Source of the DNA: Clostridia bacterium | GTDB taxonomy: Bacteria; Bacillota; Clostridia; Christensenellales; Borkfalkiaceae | NCBI GenBank assembly: GCA_017621155.1 | Contig: JAGATP010000044.1 | Span: 41,882 to 105,881, forward strand | DNA length: 64,000 bases | Direction: 5' to 3' | Shown here: positions 58,941 through 64,000 of the stretch, piece by piece | Layout: every line of letters starts with the position of its first letter | Numbering within the stretch: the first letter of the stretch is position 1 | The notes under the pieces: generated by a model | The model's database searches: none | Seen by the model: only the letters and a program-made list of their open reading frames with translations | Told to the model about the DNA's origin: nothing | Program-made: the position numbers and the translations under genes

Positions 58941-58949
58941 GGAGTTGTT

Positions 58950-60782
58950 ATGTGCGGAATTGTTGGTTATACGGGACGCAAACAGGCCGTCCCGATCCTT
59001 TTGAACGGGCTTTCCAAGCTGGAATACCGCGGTTATGATTCGGCGGGCGTGGCAGTTCGGTCGAACGGCAGAACGGAAGTCGTCAAGGCAAAGGGAAGGC
59101 TTAAGGTCTTAAAGAAAAAAATCGGGCAAGGGGAAGCCCTCGTCGGCACTTGCGGCATCGGGCATACGCGGTGGGCGACGCACGGAGAGCCCTCCGAGGT
59201 CAATGCGCACCCGCACTTTAACGACGAAAGGACGGTTTTCGCCGTCCACAACGGCATCATTGAAAACTACTCTGAGCTGAAGGCAAAGCTAATCAGGAAG
59301 GGATATGAATTTTATTCCCAGACGGATACCGAAATTGCCGTCAAGCTCATCGACTATTATTACAAAAAGTGGAACAATCCCATCGAAGCGCTTGTCAGCT
59401 TTACGCTGCGGGTAAGGGGCTCTTATGCGATCGCCGTCCTCTTTGACGACTATCCCGAAGAGATCTACGTGGCGAGAAAGGATTCCCCCATGATCATCGG
59501 CGTATCGGAGGGCGAAACGTACCTCGCTTCGGACGTTCCCGCCATTTTAAAATACACCCGTAAGGTGTATTACATCGGCAATATGGAGATCGCGCGGCTC
59601 GAAAAGGGCAGGGCGACCTTCTACGACGTCGATCGGAATGAAATCCAAAAGGAACTCACAGAAATCACGTGGGACGCCGAGGCTGCGGAAAAGGGCGGCT
59701 TCGAGCACTTCATGATGAAGGAAATCCACGAACAGCCCAGAGTCGTCAAAGATACGATCGGCTATCTCGTCAGGGACGGCGGGGTGAACCTTTCCGAAAT
59801 CGGACTTTCCGAAGAGGACGTTAAAAAAATCAACGGGGTGCAGATCGTCGGGTGCGGCTCTGCCTATCATGCGGGCGTCGTCATGCAGTACGTCATGGAA
59901 AGCCTGGCAAGGCTTCCCGTCCGCGTGGAGCTCGCTTCCGAATTTCGCTATCGGGAGCCCATCTTGACGGAGCATACCCTCGTCGTCGTCATCAGCCAAT
60001 CGGGCGAAACGGCGGATACGATCGCCGCGCTCAGAGAGGCGAAGGAAAGGGGCGCAAGGACGCTTGCGATCGTCAACGTCGTCGGCTCTACCATTGCGCG
60101 TGAGGCGGACTTTGTGTTCTATACCAAGGCAGGCCCTGAAATTTCCGTCGCTACCACCAAGGCGTACAGCGCGCAGCTCATCGCAGGATACCTGCTTTCC
60201 ATCGGATTCGCTTCGGCGAGAGGGCTTCTTTCCCGGGAGCGCCGAGACGCGCTGATCGCCTCGTTAAATAAATTGCCCGATCAGATTGCCGCTCTTCTCA
60301 AGGCGAAAAACTCTCTGCAGAAGTTCGCCACGGAAATCGCAGGCAAAAAGGATATTTTCTTCATCGGCAGAGGCATTGACTATGCGGTCAGCCTCGAGGG
60401 GAGCTTAAAGCTCAAGGAAATCAGCTACATTCACTCCGAGGCGTATGCCGCGGGCGAACTCAAGCACGGTACGATCAGCCTCATTGAAGAGGGAACGCTC
60501 GTCGTCGGTATTCTCACGCAGGAAACGCTCGCCGAAAAGACGATGAGCAACATGGTCGAGGTGGCAAGCCGCGGCGCTTATCTCATGGCGCTCGCCTTTG
60601 AGGGGGATCGCTCTGTCGAGGGCAAAGCGCGATTTGTCGCGTTCGTTCCCAAAACAGAGCCGCTCTTTGCGGCGAGCCTGTCCGTCATTCCCTTGCAGAT
60701 TCTCGCCTATTACGTCAGCGTGACGAAGGGGCTTGACGTCGATAAGCCCAGAAATCTCGCGAAGAGCGTGACGGTAGAATAA
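58950..60782 (+). CDS. glmS: glutamine-fructose-6-phosphate aminotransferase (isomerizing)
   Basis: Makes glucosamine-6-phosphate from fructose-6-phosphate and glutamine, the first step to UDP-GlcNAc. 610 residues, normal length. Cys2 (MCGIVGYTG) is the glutaminase nucleophile, and THGEPSEVNAHPHF belongs to the glutaminase domain. Two SIS sugar-isomerase domains follow (GCGSAYHAG, SQSGETADTIAAL, and later IGRGIDYAVSLEGSLKLKEISYIHSEAYAAGELKHG). The ending RNLAKSVTVE is the conserved tail. It lies 9 bp after glmM with no room for a glmS ribozyme. Confidence 0.97.
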   Translation: MCGIVGYTGRKQAVPILLNGLSKLEYRGYDSAGVAVRSNGRTEVVKAKGRLKVLKKKIGQGEALVGTCGIGHTRWATHGEPSEVNAHPHFNDERTVFAVHNGIIENYSELKAKLIRKGYEFYSQTDTEIAVKLIDYYYKKWNNPIEALVSFTLRVRGSYAIAVLFDDYPEEIYVARKDSPMIIGVSEGETYLASDVPAILKYTRKVYYIGNMEIARLEKGRATFYDVDRNEIQKELTEITWDAEAAEKGGFEHFMMKEIHEQPRVVKDTIGYLVRDGGVNLSEIGLSEEDVKKINGVQIVGCGSAYHAGVVMQYVMESLARLPVRVELASEFRYREPILTEHTLVVVISQSGETADTIAALREAKERGARTLAIVNVVGSTIAREADFVFYTKAGPEISVATTKAYSAQLIAGYLLSIGFASARGLLSRERRDALIASLNKLPDQIAALLKAKNSLQKFATEIAGKKDIFFIGRGIDYAVSLEGSLKLKEISYIHSEAYAAGELKHGTISLIEEGTLVVGILTQETLAEKTMSNMVEVASRGAYLMALAFEGDRSVEGKARFVAFVPKTEPLFAASLSVIPLQILAYYVSVTKGLDVDKPRNLAKSVTVE

Positions 60783-60811
60783 AAGGGAAAAACAGTTTTT
60801 TGGAGAAAAAT

Positions 60812-62662
60812 ATGGATAAAAGATATTCGAGTGCGTTAAAACGGTTGGCAATAGCGGGTTGCGATCTTGTCGCAATCTGCTTTTCCATGCTGTTTGCAAT
60901 CGCTTTGGTTTACGAGCACATCTCGTTTGACGAAAACCTTCTCACTTGGCTTTTGTTCAATGTGTGTGTGGTTGGCTTCTTTTTTGTCGTGTTTCGGATG
61001 TACTCCATTGTCTTTGTCTCGATCAGCATTCCCGAAACGCTTCGCGCGCTTGCGGCAATGGTGTGCGTGTTCTGCGCCAATCTCGTCTACGTTTTGCTCC
61101 TCGACCGGGTTTACAGCATCGGAACATGCGTCATCTACTGCGGCGTCCTTTCGGTGTCTGCGCTGCTCATCCGTTTTTCCAAGCGGATCTTTCGTTCGGC
61201 GCACTTTTCCTTGACGAAAAAGGGCAAGGTGCGGGCGATGATCGTCGGCGGCGGCAACGCGGGCGCGGCGATCATTCGCGAAATTCAATCTACGAATAAA
61301 ATCGAATACAATCCTGTTTGCATCGTCGATGACGATTTGTCCAAAATCGGCAAGCGCATCAACGGCGTGAAAATCGTCGGCACGACGGAAGAGATTGAAA
61401 AATATGCAAAAAAATACGAAGCAAAGGAAATCCTCATTGCCATTCCCTCTGCGCCCAAGAAAGAAATCAACCGTATTTTCAAATTGTGCAAGGAGACGAA
61501 GTGTAAGGTCAAAATTCTCCCGGGACTCTATCAGATGGTCAACGGCGAAGCGAGCGTATCTTCCCTTCGCCCCGTGCGGATTACCGATCTTCTCGGCAGA
61601 GAGCAGATTTCCGTCAACCTCGATGAAATTATGAACTACATCGAGGGGCAGGTCGTCCTCGTCACGGGCGGGGGAGGCTCGATCGGCAGCGAGCTGTGCC
61701 GTCAGATCGCAACGCATGCCCCCAAACAACTCGTCATTCTCGATATTTACGAGAACAACGCCTACGAAATCGAGCAGGAGCTGAAAAGAAGGCATCCTTC
61801 TCTCAATCTCCTTGTCCTCATTGCCAGCCTTAGAGACAAGGGCAAAATGGAGGACGTGTTCCGAAAGTATCGTCCCGGCATCGTGTTCAACGCCGCGGCG
61901 CACAAGCATGTTCCGCTCATGGAGACAAGCCCCAACGAAGCGGTCAAAAACAACGTATTCGGAACGCTCAACGCCGCAAGGTGCGCAGACAAGTACGGTG
62001 CAAAGGTCTTTGTTCAGATATCTACGGACAAGGCGGTCAATCCCACCAACGTCATGGGAGCAACCAAGCGCATCTGCGAGATGATCATTCAGACCATCGG
62101 CAGAAACAGCAAGACAAAGTTCGTCGCCGTTCGTTTCGGCAACGTCCTCGGCTCCAACGGCTCGGTCATTCCCCTGTTCGAAAAGCAGATAGCGGAAGGC
62201 GGTCCCGTCACCGTCACGCACAAGGATATCATTCGATACTTTATGACCATTCCCGAGGCGGTTTCGCTCGTCTTGCAGGCGGGTGCATATGCCAAGGGCG
62301 GGCAGATTTTCGTCCTCGATATGGGAGAACCGGTCAGAATTTACGACCTTGCCTACAATCTCATCAAACTTTCCGGGTTAGAGCCGAACGTGGACATCGA
62401 GATCAAATGCACGGGGTTGAGACCGGGCGAAAAGCTCTTTGAAGAGAGACTGATGGACGAAGAGGGAATGCAGACGACCCCTAACGGGCTCATCAACATC
62501 GCCAACCCCATTAAGATCGAGGAGCGTTTTCTTTGGAGCAAGCTCGACGAGCTGTACGAGGCGGCCTATGCAGAGACGCTCGACATAAAACAGCTCGTTG
62601 CAGAGCTGGTTCCGACCTATCAGCCGCAGCTTTCTCCGACGCAAAAAAAGACCAGCGCGTAA
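60812..62662 (+). CDS. membrane nucleotide-sugar 4,6-dehydratase, CapD/PglF-like
   Basis: 616 residues. Four membrane helices (about 10-115) are followed by a Rossmann-like domain (MIVGGGNAGAAIIREI, about 140-270), then a full short-chain dehydrogenase domain from about 285 (VVLVTGGGGSIGSELCRQI, FNAAAHKHVPLMETSPNEAVKNN, ISTDKAVNPTNVMGATKR, RFGNVLGSNGSVIPLFEKQI). This is the WbpM/CapD/PglF type acting on UDP-N-acetylglucosamine to start modified-sugar synthesis for capsule or glycoprotein. Placing it directly after glmM and glmS fits. The ATG at 60812 follows TTTGGAG. Confidence 0.92.
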   Translation: MDKRYSSALKRLAIAGCDLVAICFSMLFAIALVYEHISFDENLLTWLLFNVCVVGFFFVVFRMYSIVFVSISIPETLRALAAMVCVFCANLVYVLLLDRVYSIGTCVIYCGVLSVSALLIRFSKRIFRSAHFSLTKKGKVRAMIVGGGNAGAAIIREIQSTNKIEYNPVCIVDDDLSKIGKRINGVKIVGTTEEIEKYAKKYEAKEILIAIPSAPKKEINRIFKLCKETKCKVKILPGLYQMVNGEASVSSLRPVRITDLLGREQISVNLDEIMNYIEGQVVLVTGGGGSIGSELCRQIATHAPKQLVILDIYENNAYEIEQELKRRHPSLNLLVLIASLRDKGKMEDVFRKYRPGIVFNAAAHKHVPLMETSPNEAVKNNVFGTLNAARCADKYGAKVFVQISTDKAVNPTNVMGATKRICEMIIQTIGRNSKTKFVAVRFGNVLGSNGSVIPLFEKQIAEGGPVTVTHKDIIRYFMTIPEAVSLVLQAGAYAKGGQIFVLDMGEPVRIYDLAYNLIKLSGLEPNVDIEIKCTGLRPGEKLFEERLMDEEGMQTTPNGLINIANPIKIEERFLWSKLDELYEAAYAETLDIKQLVAELVPTYQPQLSPTQKKTSA

Positions 62663-62722
62663 AGGGAGGGCTCCGCAGCAGTTCAAGCCGATCAATCGAA
62701 TTTTCCGTTCATACGCAGACAA

Positions 62723-62751
62723 TCGACTCACGGAAAAAGTCCGTGGGTCGA
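62723..62751 (+). terminator. hairpin after the dehydratase gene
   Basis: TCGACTCACGGA pairs with TCCGTGGGTCGA (one G-T pair) around a 5-base loop, with a weak T tail. A second hairpin TCACGGC-ATTCTC/GAGAAT-GCCGTGA lies at 62764-62797. Confidence 0.6.
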
Positions 62752-62801
62752 TTTGATGATAGGATCACGGCAATTCTCACAGAGAATGGCCGTGAAAAAA
62801 T

Positions 62802-63005
62802 CACCGGCTATGCCGGTGGGAAAGAAAAAAACCTTCGCATCAAGCCGAGTATCCGAAACAAAAAAGCTCCTTTGCACTAAACTGTATGCGGGGCTACCAA
62901 CCGCGCATAAGAAAGAACGAAGGAGAACACTGTCGGGAAAATCAGAACAATGCTAAATATAGTTTAGCAAATACGACTTGGAAATGGCAATATCGTTTCG
63001 TATTT
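62802..63005 (+). mobile_element. second IS200/IS605-type 5' remnant
   Basis: Homologous to 15691-15896 from the left-end hairpin (perfect CACCGGC-TAT-GCCGGTG, 62802-62818) to the same end point GTATTT. It contains AAAAAAGCTCCTTTG, a TATGCG/CGCATA hairpin where the other copy has GTATGGC/GCCGTAC (compensating changes), a GAAGGAG ribosome site, and codons for NQNNAKYSLANTTWKWQYRFVF. The start ATG has become CGG, so it is not translated as such. It is the only feature besides hairpins in the 62663-63012 gap. Confidence 0.68.
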
Positions 63006-63012
63006 GCTTGTT

Positions 63013-63528
63013 TTATTTGGTTTCCACCTCTTTTTTTAAGTAGGCGTAAAAGGAGAGGTATTCTTCTTCCGTGAGAATACCTTGCGAGGAGAGGACGATC
63101 AGCTGTAAGCTTTTGTCCTCCTTGCGGTATTTCGGCTGTGTGTGGAAATACGGATTGACCAAAAAACCGTTTTTCAGGTAAAAATCCATTCGTCCGATGC
63201 GATAGGCGTCTACGGGCGGTTCGATTTCCAAAATAATCCGTTTGCCCCGCTGCGTCAACAGTTCGAGAATTGCCGAGCCGTATCCGCGTTTTCGCATATT
63301 TTCCGCAACGGCAAAGTGTTCAAGATAGATGAAATGCTCCGTTTCCCAAAAGAGTACGACGGCAAGCAGCTGATCTGCAACCACAATGCAGAAATGGTAG
63401 TCCTCGTGTTTCATGACGCGCAAAAGATCGGCGCGCTCTCGCTTTTCTTCTTTGACAAAGTTTCTTTCGTATAATGCGCAGGCTTGAGAAAAGCGTTCAT
63501 CCTTTTCGTCAATCTGTACGAGCTTCAA
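63013..63528 (-). CDS. GNAT-family N-acetyltransferase
   Basis: 171 residues. The acetyl-CoA-binding motif is LEHFAVAENMRKRGYGSAILELL near residue 75-97, preceded by LLAVVLFWE. The rest of the fold (YRIGRMDFYLKNGFLVNPYFHTQPKYRKED) is normal for GNAT proteins. The substrate is unknown. The start is a TTG at 63528 because AGGAGG lies directly upstream, and longer frames lack a site. Its promoter is on the minus strand between 63597 and 63569. It abuts the IS200-like remnant at its 3' end. Confidence 0.85.
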   Translation of the reverse strand: MKLVQIDEKDERFSQACALYERNFVKEEKRERADLLRVMKHEDYHFCIVVADQLLAVVLFWETEHFIYLEHFAVAENMRKRGYGSAILELLTQRGKRIILEIEPPVDAYRIGRMDFYLKNGFLVNPYFHTQPKYRKEDKSLQLIVLSSQGILTEEEYLSFYAYLKKEVETK

Positions 63529-63568
63529 CGGTTTCCTCCTGAGCAGGCGAATTTGCCCTCTTTTCGAA

Positions 63569-63597
63569 ATTATAGCACAAAAAAAGGAAAAAGGCAA
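63569..63597 (-). promoter_or_regulatory. promoter of the GNAT gene
   Basis: Minus-strand TTGCCT (63597-63592) and TATAAT (63574-63569), 17-bp spacing. Confidence 0.7.
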
Positions 63598-63622
63598 CTC
63601 TTTGAACTTTGAAAATATGCTT

Positions 63623-63651
63623 TTGACAAAACGGAGCAGACGTGTTATGAT
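63623..63651 (+). promoter_or_regulatory. promoter of the XRE gene
   Basis: TTGACA (63623-63628) and TATGAT (63646-63651), 17-bp spacing. It is divergent from the GNAT promoter. Confidence 0.7.
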
Positions 63652-63739
63652 AGAGAATAGGGCAACTCTACGATTCGTGGGTGGACAGAAGGGCGTTCAA
63701 GCGGTATACTTTGAAGGTCTATGTACGGAGGGTTAAACG

Positions 63740-63877
63740 ATGGATCAAATCAAAATAGGACGATTTATCAAGGAATGCCGCAGGGAGAAGGGACTGACGC
63801 AGCAACAGCTTGCCGATTTGCTCGGCATTACGTTTAAAACGGTTTCCAAATGGGAATGTGGAGTTTCCCATAAATAA
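63740..63877 (+). pseudogene. XRE-family helix-turn-helix protein, truncated
   Basis: 45 residues. The HTH reads GRFIKECRREKGLTQQQLADLLGITFKTVSKWE, after which the usual sequence (RGxxxPD and a longer domain) is replaced by CGVSHK and a stop. The normal members of this family continue for 60 to 200 more residues. A promoter and a ribosome site (GGAGGG) are intact, so a short peptide with a complete DNA-binding helix pair may still be made. A TnpV-like gene follows, so truncation by a mobile element is likely. Confidence 0.7.
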
Positions 63878-63945
63878 GGATACAGGAATCAATCCACAGA
63901 CATACATTGCTTACGAAAACTAAAAATGTATGGAGAATTGATACT

Positions 63946-64000
63946 ATGAAAAAATCCTTATTTGAAAACAACAATCTTACCTACCGTGAGGAAAACGGAC
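63946..64000 (+). CDS. TnpV-like transposon protein, cut by window end
   Basis: Only 18 residues are visible (MKKSLFENNNLTYREENG), then the window ends. The start resembles the N-terminus of TnpV proteins of Clostridial conjugative elements (MKKxLFExxGGTYxEENGYLIP). TGGAG precedes the ATG by ten bases. If correct, it marks a mobile element that begins here and has truncated the XRE gene. Too little is present for a firm call. Confidence 0.4.
   Translation, partial: MKKSLFENNNLTYREENG

Noticed and set aside
58941..58949. glmS ribozyme upstream of glmS
   Set aside because: Only nine bases separate glmM and glmS, and the leader at 56654-56875 has no ribozyme-like core sequence.

Overview
The window is a stretch of about 52% GC bacterial chromosome from an anaerobic, Gram-positive-type bacterium, most likely a gut member of the Bacillota (Clostridia, perhaps Christensenellales-like). 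The evidence is AGGAGG-type ribosome sites, lipobox lipoproteins, LytTR/GHKL two-component systems, the rsfS-yqzL-recO order, pyruvate phosphate dikinase, a thioredoxin-reductase-like flavoprotein without an NADPH motif, and the Fe-S scaffold/GGGtGRT pair. No rRNA, tRNA or CRISPR array was seen. The taxonomic call is inference from gene content.

Layout. 1-4064: Leloir genes galT (5' end missing), galK, galE, then a thioredoxin-reductase-like flavoprotein. 4357-10429: a broken MarR gene with an intact operator, a sugar acetyltransferase, a TetR-controlled minus-strand redox/membrane operon (SDR, DUF1295, flavin reductase, 6-TM protein), and a DUF2798 membrane protein behind a structured leader. 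10554-15604: Fe-S scaffold/GGGtGRT pair, tyrS behind a tyrosine-rich leader peptide with an attenuator, a YigZ protein and ilvE. 15691-29209: two adjacent modules of LytTR regulator, GHKL kinase, lipoprotein and membrane-anchored GH3. The second module is strikingly AT-rich and lies between identical 76-bp repeats, next to debris of a lost module. 29269-39095: housekeeping block (YitT, recX, birA, nnr, nadD-yqeK fusion, rsfS, yqzL, recO, ppdK) containing a 280-bp multi-stem element at 36035-36313. 39313-43836: esterase, a MarR/CMD/flavodoxin operon, and an AT-rich zinc-ribbon orphan. 44101-52702: third LytTR/GHKL/GH3 module with an Ig/CBM-like lipoprotein and a GH16 licheninase. 52754-56530: Fe-S membrane protein, GH43 enzyme, acyltransferase. 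56876-62662: amino-sugar and envelope block (LbH protein, glmM with an in-frame amber codon, glmS, CapD-like dehydratase). 62802-64000: an IS200-like 5' remnant, a GNAT protein, a truncated XRE gene and the start of a TnpV-like gene.

How the genes fit together. The main theme is surface glycan use: three paralogous sensor/regulator pairs, each next to a circularly permuted GH3 enzyme predicted to be fixed in the membrane at both ends, plus lipoproteins with carbohydrate-binding-like domains, a licheninase and a GH43. Sugars released could feed galactose (galTKE), glycolytic (ppdK) and amino-sugar/cell-wall (glmM, glmS) metabolism. No sugar transporter lies in the window.

The strongest candidates for something new are the ribosome-mediated attenuator before tyrS, the structured element at 36035-36313, and the LytTR/GHKL-permuted GH3 modules with their duplication scars.
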